A DNA stretch of 64,000 nucleotides from Sphagnum compactum (GCA_965153455.1 OZ234501.1:5704001-5768000), one strand, 5' to 3'; numbered from the stretch's first letter, positions 22,171 to 35,300 are shown. Translations and numbers: made by a program. The notes: generated by a model from the letters alone, not told the origin.

Positions 22171-23550
22171 TTTGCAACACACATGTTATAATTGAAGATT
22201 AAATTGCCCAACTCCTGCAAACTACTACTTACTACATCACACACTAGGAAGTAGAGTTAGGGAAGGGGGTGTTGCATCAATTAAGAAACACAATGACCAC
22301 CACCACCACTTGCAAGAATATGACAAACAACACAAACATTAAACCAAGACCATGAAACCCAGTGTTATGTAATAGGAAACTTGTTGGAACTCACCCATAG
22401 AGGAAACCTAAAAATGTTGTCAACCACGATTTGGGATTTTAGGTTTAGCAAACCCATCCATGCCCATCATCTTTGATGGGTGTTCCTTTTTGAGATTTGT
22501 TATCTAGGTCGTTGTTCAATGAACACATTGACATTCAAAATTGAAAGGATTTGGGCTTCATCCATTTTCTTCAAGTGCCAATTTTTTTCCATTTGTCAAA
22601 AAGTTGTAATTTGGGATCACAAGGTAGTAAATGTTTGTTGAGTAGACTAGAATGTGTTTGATGTGAATGTTTTCTAGCTTCTTGAGGTTCTTTACTTTGG
22701 GGAGGCATAACTTTTGCATGCTCAACCAAATGTTGCATCTAAAGCATTGTCGGTGTGCCTAGGATCAGGAACAAAATTTCTTTAGTCTCCAAGCCCAATT
22801 GATACCTGTCTAGATACCATAATCATCTAAGTCCTTAAGTGTTTGGTGAGGGCTTTCTACCTTATATACACAATTTGAGCTCCACGCTACTTCGCACTAC
22901 CAGTGACAATGATTAAAATTTGTTTTGTGGATGTAATAATTTTGTTGTAATCAATTTTTTATTTTCAAAAGATAAAATTTTGTAAATTTCACTAAATGTC
23001 ATTTTATTTCATTAATATATTTTTTTACATTCTTGATTTGGTAGGCAAAATGCCACCGAAAGTCCGATTCATTAGATAAGTTCACAACAAGATACAAATA
23101 GACCCAAAAAAAAACATTGAAAGGGTGCAAGACAAATAACAAGAAATGATTTTGAATTGAAATTTGATCTATGATGAATTATAATCCGAAATGACTTTGG
23201 AATTGTCAAGTGATGATCACCAAAATATCCATCCTACATAAACCAGTTCCATCATCATCATGAATGAATGAAACATCATCATTGGAATATCTCCTATTGC
23301 TTGTGATTCAAGAATTGAAAAGTTGATGAGACCCAATTTACACAGGCCCCAAGATTTGATAATTCGTGTTGTACTTCAATAACACACTCTATGCGCTTTT
23401 GACACACAAAGAAGAAAAGCATTTTCAAGATCCACAACAATTGCAACACCATCTCTTAACACAAATTCACACAAGTTCAACATTCTTAGCCATGCTGCCC
23501 CTCAAAAGTTAATGTGCTACTGTGTACACATGATTCTTGTTTGTGTTCCT
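22171..23550. other. Intergenic, no gene seen
   Basis: AT-rich sequence without recognisable domains or repeats. Confidence 0.45.
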
Positions 23551-25796
23551 CATGTTAACTGGTACAGGGACTCTTGAGCTTGGCCATTGGGCTGTGTGAG
23601 GAAAATACTGCATATTTGTTTGTTTGATCGTTTGCTACAGCCATGACACTCATTGGCTGACCTTGAGAGCTGTTATTGGCCATTGAGCTTAGAAGTTTAG
23701 AACACCAAAGCTGCTCTTGAGAACTCTGCATTTTGGGCAAATGAATACGCATAATTTATAATCTTGTATTTGAGACATTCCATTCTGCAGCTCATTTTTA
23801 AGTTTGGGAATTCTACTGGCAGGAAGAAGCACTGTCATCATCTCATGTCCTTTGTAGTTGGCAAAGATAGCAATCATTTGTCTCCAAGTTATGTGGAGAT
23901 CAACTGATGCTAAAAAGCCATTTGGGGCTTTGACTTCCCCAGCTACACCTCCCAGTTTCAGCAACATTATTATCCAGAGTTGCAACTCCCAATCCCTCAT
24001 ATAGATTCTCTTTCTCCCTTCTGTTTGAGAGTTCTGTCCTTGTTCAGAGAACAAACACGAGCACCTGCACTAAATTTGCATTCTGCCAAATGGGGAAGTT
24101 GAATCACCAGTAACCGCAAGGTGAAGGGGGCTCTTCTTTATGATTGCTGGGCAGGGCAATGGTCCTCTCTATTCATGTATCCATGGCAAGGATGTGGTAG
24201 TAGTAGTTTGTCTCTGCCTGGATGTAGGTATCCATAGTCTCTTCTATTGGTGTAACTACATGACTAGTAAACCACCTTTGCCACACTGTTTTCAAACCAC
24301 AGGCACATGAAACAAGCCATACAATGTCATAGCTTATGCTGTCATGGAAAAGCTTTCACAAACAGAGCAATTGTCTTAGGTTCAAATGTGAAATGAGATC
24401 AATGTCCCCAGGTGCTAACTTTTAACAGAGGTCCTCTGTTTGCGTAGATTTTACATTCCCATAACTAGTACATTCAGCAATAGTTGGCACTAAATAGCCT
24501 GTCACATTGCACAACACCGGATAAAGTTCTCCTCCAGATACCAACACTTCCACAAAATGCTCTAGTATATAAGATCAACTCATTTTTCACAACCATATAC
24601 CTATGTGAAAGAGAGGATAACAGTATTTCATCCTCCCAAATTCAGCGAGAGTTCACTTAGATCCTGTTGCTGGAAGTTCCCACAGTCCAGGTTCCTGATG
24701 TTTTTATTCCTTTTGCCCAGCCATGAGCTAGCTGAATACAGAGGAATGGCCCTCAAAAGAAGCAAGAACTATACAACTCACTATCAACCTACTAATCACA
24801 AGATCCCTACTAACGACATGGAATTCTACATCACTACTCACCTGAAATTGCCACAATTGAATACATATTAGGCAAAATTGACCTTGCAATGCTACATAAT
24901 GCTATCCACTTCAGAGTCAAAAGATTGGATATCAGAGACAGGCACCAAAGTGCAAAATATAAACAAGGATTGTTATTGTTAGAATGGGAATTGATGCAGT
25001 CCAAGAAAAATAGCTCCATTGAAACCAATACATTTCGCCCTGCTTCCGTAGATGATCGGACAACAAAGAATGAAGGCTCATCTACAACCACAGTTCAGAA
25101 AAAGAAACTACCAATGTGCTAAATGCTTGGCATCTGAGAGGGCAGTGCAAAAAAGTGGCCAGCTTAGTGCAAAGCTGCATGCACTGAAAAGCACTAACAG
25201 AGAGCACAACACATACCCTCAATTCCAAAAAGAACACAAAATTAAACAAGCCAAGCTTTGATTGCTCTGCCAGCAAGTCAAATGTGGGAAACCCTATGCC
25301 AAACCTTTTCTGGGACACTAAACACACAAAGCACACAAAACCATAATTTGTCCCTTCACCCAAAGACAACTTTTTCTTCTGGGCAAGGGCTTGAAAACCT
25401 AATCCTGCTTGGGTCTGTTCCACTGTCCATGCCCCCCTCGTTTCTCTTGTTCTCTCTACAATCCACTAAGAGGCAGGAGGAAATTAGCACCAATTCTCTG
25501 CACATGAGGAGGTCAGCTAATCATCATTCTTCATATTTGCGGTCCTACAGGGAGATAACCTAACTGAAGATGTGGTAGCCACAGATGATTGCTCACATTA
25601 ACAAAAACGCAAGTTTCCACTGCTTGAAGGTGGGCCACCTCTCTCTCCTCTCTAAACCAGAATTGCCATGATAGTGTGTAGAACACTTCAGGGCCAAAGT
25701 CTTACAGCACACTGCACTTCATCCCATCCCACCCTGCTCAGGGCGAGTCAGCAGCTAATATTGCAACTCGTATCTTTTAATCCAGACAAGAATGTC
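23551..25796 (-). other. 3' flank of NF-YA; unassigned sequence of genic composition
   Basis: Composition is closer to the genes than to the AT-rich repeats. A 121-codon open frame on the minus strand (24054-23689) has no recognisable domain and could be 3' UTR or an unknown exon. No convincing match to the miR169 target, common in seed-plant NF-YA 3' UTRs, was found by eye in 25,000-25,796. Confidence 0.35.
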
Positions 25797-28078
25797 TCAT
25801 TGTGTGGATACTACTGTTTCTTGAGGGCCACTAGACACAATGTTGTTGCCACTGTTACCTCCTGCACCTGCATCACTGGCCCCAGGCAATGGATGGAAAG
25901 CTGACGAATGTAAGGGCCCAGGAGGATGATGGTTTTGATATGCATTGTTGCCACTGGGTACAAGCATTGCAGGATGATATCCAGCACCCTCACCTTGGGA
26001 GCCCATCATGCCTTGTCCAGAGTTTGAGGCTTGCGGATCTGAAGCATTCCTACCTTGAGAAGACTGCCCCTCACAGGACCTGTTGTTATCTGAATTTCCT
26101 TGTTGATCTCCTTCCTTGACTTTTTTGTTCAAAAACCGACCCCCACAGCCCCTTGCTCGTCGAAGGGCATGTTGGTGCCGTGATTCATGCAAATAGGGCT
26201 GCCATCGAAGAAAACTATCTTGAGCAATGACAACCAGGGTTCTGAAGAACAACATGAAGCAAGCAATCCTACAAGGAACATAGAAGTCATGGTTTGCAAC
26301 ACAAAAGGGCACATGCCACATCATGCACCATATTTAGGGAGGAAGGCTACATACTTTCCGAGACTTTATTAACTTGTTCTCAGATTCAGCCTTGGCCCGT
26401 GACTGCCGTCGCCGCAGAATGCCATGATACTGTTTTGCGTTCACATACACAGGCTCTTCCTCCATCATTTCTGATGGCAACGGCATGCGAGCTTGCTGCA
26501 CCCCCAGCATATGTGGATGGATCTGCAGGCCCTTCCATTGCCAGTCCCACACCTACATGTTATCCCTTGCACAATCACCATATGGTCCAAAAGCACTCGG
26601 ACACACACTCAAGTTTTCTCACAAAGGGGCACATATCAGATAACCAAACTGCCAGGCTCTTTAGGCCACACACACCACTTGATTTTGCCTAACAGCATGC
26701 TGCACCTGCTCTACCTGTTCCTATGGCAAGAATTTGAGAGCTGTACATCTGAAAGGAGCAATCTGATAGTGGTAATAAGTTCTTGCACACCACACGGAGG
26801 AAGCCAAATGAGTCAGCTCACCATAGCTTGAGTGCCATACGCTAATGCAATACCCCCAAAATATGGATCTGCATATGGGTATGCCGATCGAGCCTGGAAA
26901 AATCAACAACAATGTATCTATACACACTTTAGCATAACTAATCTCTTCTGTGTGCCTCAAAATCTCCCAGCATCCAACCTAACCCAGGAGCAATGTCAGC
27001 ATCAATCCATGACAAAGCAAGCACATCCTTCTTAGAAAGTAATGCAAACAGCAATCTGCAGTTCTTGGGATATATCCTATAGGGAAATGAAGCAATGATG
27101 GAAAATACCATGGAATGGCCAAGCTCGAGCTGAGTGTGCGGCAGAAGGTACTCGCCAGGTGCTGGAATGCCTGTTGGCAGGACTTGCTGCTGCTGCTGTT
27201 GCTGCTGCTGCTCATCTACACTGCCACCCTCAAACCCTGCAATACCACATCTTACTAAAAAAAATTTGTTACTGTCAGTCAAGAAGAGAAGAAAGAAGTA
27301 ATGACCTTATTTGCGAAGCAGAAGTAAGGCTATTTATATTCCTTACCAAGATTCACTGCCCAAGAGCGAACTCCAGACATGAACAAGCTTCAGATACTTT
27401 AAAGTTGTGTGATTGCCACCCCTTCAAGTAACTGGAGCTTTTTACCCAGCACAGAATGCAAGTGAGAAAACTTTGCAAAAACTACACAACCTGAAGAAGC
27501 TGTCTCAGGCTCAGATTGAAAAACAAAGAACATCAGCCAGTTTCTAGAACAACACCCAATCAAGCAACTTCTGTGACCTGACATCCAGCAGACAGCACAT
27601 GTTGTACCCTTTACCAGAATCTGCTTCTAGCCCCCCTCCACCCTCCCATGCTATTCCAAACGCTCAACGCCCCGCTCTTAAGCCATCTTCTTTACTCCTC
27701 CTCCGAACCCCACCATTCCCACACTCTCCTCAGTGTCTCATACGACCCAGCAAGCACTTACCCATTTCTCGATCTCTGCCCTCCCTGCTCTTCTTCTCTC
27801 CTTTTCCCTCACTCTCCGTCTCACAGCAACAAAAAAAGTATCTATCATGGTCGGCAGCTGGTCTCACTCCAAGAGAAAACGCAACGCAACTCCGCAGAGA
27901 CGCGAAAACCCCCAAAGGAACCTTGTTACTACTACCAAAGAGAGAAGAGAACCAAAGAGTTTATCTGACCCAACACATACATACACACACCTGTTTGAGG
28001 TGGTATGGCTTGCATCCTTGGCGGTCGTGCAGCAGCCTCGTCGGGGGCGTCAGGGGAAGCTGAAAGCGGTGCCTGCAT
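25797..28078 (-). CDS. NF-YA: Nuclear transcription factor Y subunit A (5 exons, about 285 aa)
   Basis: Minus-strand exons in transcript order: 28078-27991, 27236-27109, 26893-26822, 26522-26355, 26198-25797. Lengths sum to 858 bp with consistent phases and GT-AG introns. NF-YA binds CCAAT boxes as a trimer with NF-YB and NF-YC. A nine-Gln run precedes the conserved [10 protein letters not shown] and [10 protein letters not shown] segment. The B-binding helix is [19 protein letters not shown], followed by the linker with ENKLIKSRK. The DNA-binding part starts at [17 protein letters not shown] (last exon). The C-terminal tail is Gly/Ser/Asn/Pro-rich. The acceptor of exon 4 is set at 26522 because the upstream alternative adds residues foreign to the family. 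Exon 1 starts at the first ATG after an in-frame stop. It joins exon 2 in phase, but homology there is weak and another small exon is possible. A second ATG, 21 codons in, has a better context. Confidence 0.92.
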
Positions 28079-28118
28079 CAGGGAGGGAGCCACACCAACG
28101 GCGGACTGACTACTACTA

Positions 28119-28361
28119 CTACCTCCTCCTGCTCCTCGTCCTTTTTGGCTTTTCTTCTTCTACAACCGTTTGTCGTCGTCCTCCCTCCTTGTTTTTACAA
28201 GGCTTCCGAAGCCCACCAACTCCTCCTCCTCCTCCTCCTCTCCCGTCTCCTCCACCACCTTCTCCACAACTTGCTGCTGCTGTTGCTCCACCAAACAACA
28301 ACAGCTTTCTCCACCACCGAGCAGAAGCCACAGGCTTCTCACCAAATTCCACCACACCCAT
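28119..28361 (-). other. Candidate upstream ORF (80 aa) in the NF-YA leader
   Basis: An ATG with A at -3 and G at +4 opens an 80-codon frame that ends 40 bp before the NF-YA start. It would be in the mRNA only if transcription begins upstream of 28361 and no leader intron removes it. The Gly/Arg-rich peptide has no recognised domain. Upstream ORFs are known in some plant NF-YA leaders; this one is inferred. Confidence 0.3.
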
Positions 28362-28667
28362 GTTTCACCATCACCCACCCTGCCCACTCCTCAACTCCTA
28401 CCATTCCCCACGCCATACCAATACTCTTCTCTCTCTCTCGCTCGCTGCTGTCTCTTTCACTCCTTCCTTCCCTCCGTCCGTCCGTCCCTGCCGTTTGCTT
28501 TCCAAACCCCGGGCCAAAAAAAAAAAACAAAACAAAACAAAAGAAAGCGCACCAACCGCAAACGAAAGTCTCTCTACTGCACAAACTTGCCTCCTCCAAT
28601 TCAAAAACCAAAAACACATCCCCACCCCCAAAAACAAAAGCAGCCACCACTTCCCATGCCCTAAGCT

Positions 28668-28669
<2 letters not shown>

Positions 28670-28707
<38 letters not shown>
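28670..28707. repeat. (CT)n microsatellite
   Basis: About nineteen uninterrupted CT units, reading as GA in the NF-YA transcript direction. Confidence 0.95.
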
Positions 28708-28709
<2 letters not shown>

Positions 28710-28907
28710 ACACAAAAACAAAGATTCTCGATCCAAAGCCAGTACCGGCCAACTCCCTTTTTCGTCACACAACAACACCGACTAAGTTACCCCAACTCCC
28801 AAAGAGATATGCACGAGACTAGGTACTGAAAAACAAGCCAGCCCCCGAAAAACCAAAATAAAACCAAGAGAGAAAAACACACACACATACACATCCACCA
28901 GGGCCGC

Positions 28908-28960
28908 GATGCGCTGCGACGGGATGCGCTGCACTTGCGATGCGTTGCGTATGCATACGC
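28908..28960. repeat. CpG-rich mini-tandem (GATGCGCTGC, 15-16 bp period) with palindrome
   Basis: GATGCGCTGC or GATGCGTTGC starts at 28908, 28923 and 28939. It runs into the perfect 14-bp palindrome GCGTATGCATACGC at 28947-28960. Confidence 0.85.
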
Positions 28961-29429
28961 GTACGCACCCCAAACCCCGTCTCTCCCCTCTCTCTTTCTT
29001 CTGCTTCTTCTTCTTCTTCTTCTTTTGCAGAGAAAGAAAGAGACAAACTACGAAAGGTGGGAGGAATTATTAGTAATGAAAAACTTATGGATGAGGTTTT
29101 TTTGTGTTTTTTACGGAAAAATAAAATATATGTCTTGTATTTACCAATGCAAATTACAATCACCAAGCTTCTTATGCCTAAACTTTATTTATTTATTTTT
29201 ATTTTTATAGTGTTCCTCAAAACTAACTATTCATTACCTTTGTGGTCAACTTAATAATTACAGAAAAGCCTGCGCGGTTTTTTGTTGTGTTGTTTCAGGT
29301 AGCATTACAGAGCGTAATACGACGTGGACATTTCAAAAATTGTAATGCCCCTGGACGCACGCAGGCAGGCACTTCCTTGTTTTTTTTTTTTTTCCTTAAA
29401 AAAGCCCATTGTCATTTCTTCCATGATAC

Positions 29430-29970
29430 TTGGTGGGTATCTGATGAGTACCCGTCGGGTATCACAGGGGAAAAAAACAAGCATTTGAAACCCATGGCGG
29501 TTTTTATATTGTGTAGAGCCCTCAAGAGCAGGAGGCTTAGAAGAATTTGAACTTGTAAGGCCCTTTTTCCAATAAGGCCCACCCCTTTGGGCTTTGCCCT
29601 ACACAAACAACCCCTTGATTTTGGTGTCTCTAGTGGATTTTATCCCCATAGGTAGATGTGAACATCTCTCTATTGGTGGAGTTCTATGTAAGGTAATACC
29701 CGAGGAGTAGGGCGGTCCTGAAATGCTCACCCTCCTGCCTGACGATCAGGGTGTTTTTTCTCCGACATAAAACACCAGCAGAAATTTATTTTAAATATAA
29801 AAATAACAATACCCAATGGGTATCCACTGGGTATAACCAAAAAAAAAAAATTTAAGGAAAAATACCCGCCGGAGAGGGGCCATTTGCTTTTCAAAATGCC
29901 CAGCCCTATGCTGAGCAGAAATTCCTCTGGATAAGGTGGCCTCTGGATACACAAGAAATTTTCTGCCCAA
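29430..29970. repeat. Diverged dispersed repeat, copy A
   Basis: The block has TACCC...GGGTA palindromic motifs (for example ACCCGTCGGGTATC near 29450, and again near 29,810). It ends with a stretch containing AGAAATTCCTCTGGATAAGG (29918-29937). The last 150 bp or so align in the same orientation with 32,219-32,385. The type of element is not recognised. Confidence 0.55.
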
Positions 29971-30227
29971 GCTTGCCGTGTATTGAAAGTAACTTATATG
30001 TTTGTGTTTTTCTGTTGGTGAGTTTTGCTCCTTTGATCCTTCTTTCTTTTGGGCTGTGCTGGATATATAGGTATATATAACACATGTGTGTGTGTGTACG
30101 TTCTTGAAGAAGATGATGATGAGTTTGGTGCCTTGAGTTTGTTTTTGGGACTGGCAAGGTACTTACCAAGGTGGTTTTCAAACGCATTTTTGGGAAGTGG
30201 GGAAAGGCTTCACATTGTTGGAGTGAA

Positions 30228-30260
30228 GGGGTAGGGTAGGGTAGGGTAGGGAGGGTGGGG
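30228..30260 (+). repeat. GGGTA repeat with G-quadruplex potential
   Basis: Six closely spaced G runs of three or four, mostly separated by TA, at 30228-30260. It satisfies the usual four-run quadruplex pattern. It is not the plant telomere unit. Confidence 0.8.
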
Positions 30261-31334
30261 AACAAGGGCCAAGGAAAGCCTGAGTCTTCTTCTTCTCCTC
30301 CTCCTCACCTTAGCACATTGGGAACCCAAGAAAAAGAGAATGGCTACCTTGGGGGTTTTCTTCCATGGGATTTTCATTACAGGTTTAGGTCTAGGGGGAA
30401 AAAAAGAAATAATATTTAAAGGTGAAGAAAATAAAAACTGTTTATATAGGTATATCATATTGACAGTAATTCCCTTCCCAAAAGAATCAGATGGATGATT
30501 AAGGAGAAGGGGGTGCGTGAGGAGGGTGATGGATCACATTGTATTTTTTCTGGACTCGAAGTTGCACTAAAACTTAGGTATTCCACTCTTCTACAGAAAC
30601 AATTCACACCAGCTCTTTCTTTCTTTCTTTCTTTCTTTCTTTGTGGGTGTGGATTTTGGGAGAGCTTTTGTGCCTTTGTTTGTTGCCCAAGAGCACGACA
30701 AGAAATGGAGCGCGGGCTCAATCCGGAATGGATTTAGGGGTAGCCAATGGGAACGTCACAACTCACCCGCTCGCCAAAGTGGGCGGGGGAGGGGGGGCGG
30801 GGGGGGGCCGAGCAGTAGAGTGGACTTTTTAAAGAAGAAAGGTTGGAAACGTACTGACACGCGGCGGTAATTCATTAGGTGTATATTTAATATTTTTTTA
30901 GAATTTATAATGTCTATTTACCTGTTGCTTGTACTTTTTAAAAAATTACTCTACCCGAACTATCCTACAAACAAAGGGGCGAGTTTAAAACTTTATGTTG
31001 GTAATAATATAATAACCAAGATAGCCTAAAAAAAATTTAACTCTTTATAGACTGGGTAAATGGGTAGGTACGTTACCCCCCTACGATTCTTTTTTTTTAA
31101 CCTGGGAGGCTCCTTGATAGAGGGGGGACGCGTGGGCCTATCTAGGTGTCCAGGATTCCATTTACCTACCTACACACCTACTTAGGATGAAATAGGGTAG
31201 GCTATTACCTCGTGTGGTTTGAATTTTCTGCTCCTGTAATAGTGGGGATGTTTGTCCTATCCTACCCCCTAGGTGACATTAATTTATTACTAGGGGGTAA
31301 CGTTAGACATGGCTATAATAAGCAAAGGGCGGCA

Positions 31335-31367
31335 GCCCATACCTATACCTACCTACCTACCTACCTA
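31335..31367. repeat. (CCTA)n microsatellite in a region rich in GGTA/TACC words
   Basis: Five clean CCTA units. Scattered TACC and GGTA words run from about 31,060 to 31,400. Confidence 0.75.
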
Positions 31368-32189
31368 GCCCACATCGTGCTACTTACCTACCACCTAGGG
31401 GGGAGTTACCTAGTTTTCTTTTATTTTTTCATTCCACTTTTTTTTTCCTTTTTTCTTTTCGTTGAGTACGTACTTAGCCAGTCAACTATCTTTTGATAAG
31501 TACCGTATTGTGGGGATAATGGGGGGGGGCGGGGGACGGGGCGGAGGGGATTTCGTTTCTTTTTCTTTTGATCCAGAGGTCTTGTTCAACTTTTTTTCTT
31601 ACTGGCGAAATTTCGCCAAAAACCGAAATTCAAAATTCAACAATGAATTGTTTTTAAAGGTTTTCAATCGCCATAAGTGCGATTTTTGAATCAACAGATC
31701 CCTGTATTTGATTTCCAGTGTGTAGCCAAATATATAGAAGGATGATTAAAGAATTGGACTTTAGATTTGATTTATAACCATATTCGGCTAAATATTCCTA
31801 AGGACCATCGCCTGTTTATTCTACATCTTTTCTATGGATGGTCGCCACTGTGGCTCCAAAAGAAAATTCCTCAATAGCACAATGGTCTTGTTTTGAGCGA
31901 GGGGGCTGCTGGGCTACAAAGTTGGGAGTGCAAGGCGCCCACCATTCCTTTCCCGCCTCCCACTTTGAAGGACATGGAGGCTGGTCTGTACAAGTTTCAC
32001 CAGTGTTGATAATAAAAGGGGGGGGATAGTATGCAACAAGGGTACATATTGCCCTCAGAATGAGTCGTTCCTGAAATAAGCGGCCCTTAGGCTCTGAAGT
32101 AACGGTCCACCCAAAGCAGAGCCAAGGTGTGCTTGTAATGGGAACGACCCCCACTCTAAGGCTATTGCACCCCCTAAGAAGATTGTAGA

Positions 32190-32385
32190 ATATATATGTT
32201 TTTTGTAAATACATTATCATGATACCCGGCGGATATATCCTGTGGTATTGTTGTGAGGGGGAAAAAAAAGAGCTTGTCGGAGCTGTGATTTCACTTTTCA
32301 AAACACCTCACCCTTTAGGGAGTGGAAATTCTGCTGGATAAGGTGCCCTCCTGGCACACTGGAAAATTTCTGCAGGTGCTTTACA
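32190..32385. repeat. Diverged dispersed repeat, copy B
   Basis: GATACCCGGCGGATATATCC followed by a GAGGGGGAAAAAAAA run and, further on, GGAAATTCTGCTGGATAAGG (32322-32341). Order and spacing match copy A at 29.8-29.97 kb. Confidence 0.55.
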
Positions 32386-35300
32386 TAATAGTACAAGTTG
32401 TATTCGCTGAAAAGTCTACATTGGGGGAATTCTTTGATGTTTCCTCACCTAAACCACTTAAGGAGGAATGAGATTTTTGGCCTTTTCTTTGGGTACTTTC
32501 ACCAATGGGTTAAGGAGAATTTAATCTTTTTTTCAGCCAAAGTTGTTCAAAGTTGGTTCGTCATGCAGAAAAACATTTTGAAACCTTTTTTTTTTTCCAA
32601 AAATCAATTGGCGAAACAATAATAACAAAGGGTGTGTCACACTCTGGCCTTGCCATTTACATTAAAAAGTATCTTAAGGCAAAAGAAGAAGAATTATGGA
32701 AACTCAAATATTTCACCATGCAAAAATATAATCTTAAAAAAATCCTCTAAAACAAACCAAAATCCTTCAAGACATCATAACTCTATAACTAATCTCAAGT
32801 TTCAACACAAGCCCAAATATCATCTTTCAAAAATCCTTGTATAAAATTGACCTAGTACCTAGGGGCCAAAATCCATTAAGCTACTTTACTCTATAATGAA
32901 TCTCAACACAATATTCTTGCCTTGGTAGGCAAGGCCAACAAAGCTCACCATGTACACCAAAAGCCATATTTAGCAGACAAAGAGTACTTATTTGGTGAAA
33001 GTTGTGGCCAGTGTGATTAGGATCAAACCGATGTTGGCTGGTTCTAGGGTTTCAGCCAGGTTCAGGTTTGGGTCAAAAGAACCAACTCCAACAGGTTTAC
33101 ATTGACTTGGAAGTGGCTACCAACTGGATTCGACCATTCTACATGGACCTCAACTTGGCCTTAAAACCAAACCCAACAGGTCTGCATGGACCCAGACACA
33201 GCCAAGAACCGAAGTCGATGAGTCTTAAAAGTTTTTTGCAAGGTCCAGGTTTTAAGGTTAGGTAGGGGTTAGGGTCCTAAGTTTAGATAAGATTTTAGAT
33301 TTCTAGGTTTTATGATCTTGTGTCTAAACTCTAAGTCCTAAGTCCTAGCCTTAAGGTTTTATATATAAGGGCATCCTCAATTGTAACACTAAAGTGATTT
33401 TTACACAAATATTTTATGATATTCCTTAGGTTGTTCTCCATGTTGAATAAATGCCCAAATAGGGCATGTGTGGGTGGAGACCATTGTTGTGTAACTATTC
33501 TCTATGTTGTTCCTTGTTGTTGTTACTGGGAACATGTTGAGGAACACTTGGAAAAATTAAAGGAATTGATAGGAACAGCATGGCATTCTTTTGAGAATTT
33601 GGTGAGCACACAAAAATCCCCAAAAAAAAATTGATTAGGAATCAACCTTGGAATTGTTCCCAAGAATAAGCCAAAACCAGCCCCCATTTAAACTTGAAAC
33701 TAGAGGTTCTTATAAAAGTTGAACATGTCACAAGTGAAACCTTCATCAAGAAAATTTGACTTGACCCCGGAACCCACAAGTTTTAATCTTTGAAAATATT
33801 CCCTAAACCCAAAACTGGTGCTCACTATGTAAATACTATCTATTTGTGTGAGGATTTGTCGCGGGTGTGTGTGCTCTCTGTGTAAGTTACCTATTTTCCT
33901 ATGTTCTTCTAATTCTCTGTTGTTCATACGAAGCCAACCATCTTGCCCTACATTTGCCGCCTTGCTCACTTTTACTTTCCCTTAGTTTTTTTTTTCTCTC
34001 TTTCCCCCCCCCCCCCCCACACCTCTTGGGATTATTCCTATTGCTTACCAATTCTTTTGGAATCACCCTCTTTTGATGAGTCATTGGAGGATAAGGATTG
34101 GAGGATTGGACCGCCAATTATGATAGATGAGGAACTGTTCACATGGAGCCCCACATACACACACACACACACCATCACCAAGCTGGCCCCAACAAGCAGG
34201 CTTGTGAAGGAACATCCCCTTTTTGTTTTTGTTTTTATTTTTCCACCTTCATTAAAAAATTTAATTTTAAGTTCCGCCTAACTAGGAGACCACCTCTTCT
34301 TTAAAAGTGTTAGTTAATTTGTATTCTCTTTTGTATTCTAGTAAGGGAACTTCCATCAGCAGTCCCATCTCCCCCATCCCTCTCGGATTTGAAGCAGTAT
34401 GGGAGAGGGGCTTGGCTTAGATGGGGGGCTTGGATGATTCGAATAGATTCACCGTAGTGTGGTGTGGACCCATTTGGACTTCTTTTTTTAGCAAATTGTC
34501 CCTGGGCCTACAAATAATGTACTACTCTTGGTGGTTAGATAGCATTGTGGAATCGAGGGACGGTGGCAAAGAAAATTTTATATCCAAATGTCTACAGTTC
34601 TGACACAATGAGTAAAGTAGTGTTGAGTGATTTGGGTTGGAAGGGAAGAGAAGGGGGAGGGGGGGCAGGTGGTGATGTGTGGGCTTGCTTTCTGTCTGAA
34701 ATTTCAAAGCTCGAATCAGAAAGCATTTCTTGAAACTCATTGCAAACCAATGAAGACAGGTTGTGGAATAACAAGCTTGCTAGCATCCCAATCATTGCAA
34801 GCCAAGTTTCAGCTGGGTGTATATGCTATGACACAAAAAACTTCCATGAGTTCAGGTCAATTGGCATTAGCTTGATCTTGAGCTATTTATGTTGTAGAGA
34901 ATGTGTCGTAGGCAGTGCAGTCTGCCTCCAAATGACTCAAGTGCCACAAGTGTTGGGTGAGTTTGCATCAGGGTCCTATTTTCTGTTTTTTTCATGTTTT
35001 AGCGGGTTCCAGTTAGTGGGTGAATTCAGATAGCTTCTGAGTAACCTCCAGGTTAGGTTCCAAAATTCAAAGCACCTAAAACTACCTTTGTAAATAAGCC
35101 AGAAAGTCATTCCACCAAAATTAATTTATTGCAAAGCTTTCACATGAATAAACTACAAACTACTTCTGAACTACACTAGTAATTCATATCTAGCGGTTGT
35201 GAAGTTTTTTTTTCCTCTCTCATGTCATTTGATTTCATGTTTCATTCACTTCTATATGCCACCCTAAATTTTTCCCTCAAACATCATCTAATTCTTCCCC

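Larger units (their letters stand above)
28079..29030 (-). promoter_or_regulatory. Low-complexity 5' leader and promoter region of NF-YA
   Basis: Upstream of the NF-YA start, the transcript strand is GA- and GGA-rich, with a long (GA)n tract (28707-28670) and other simple runs. A 350-codon open frame on the plus strand is a product of this biased composition and is not called. The transcript start is not placed. Confidence 0.45.

Noticed and set aside
27484-27545. Extra NF-YA exon (SEPETASS reading)
   Set aside because: Its 3' end phase fits exon 2, but no acceptor gives a phase compatible with exon 1.
27733-28785. 350-codon open frame on the plus strand
   Set aside because: It is Ser/Pro/Leu-rich, driven by CT-biased sequence, lies antisense to the NF-YA leader and overlaps its first exon. 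No domain is visible.
30228-30260. Interstitial telomere repeat
   Set aside because: The unit is GGGTA, not the plant TTTAGGG, so it is only a G-rich simple repeat.
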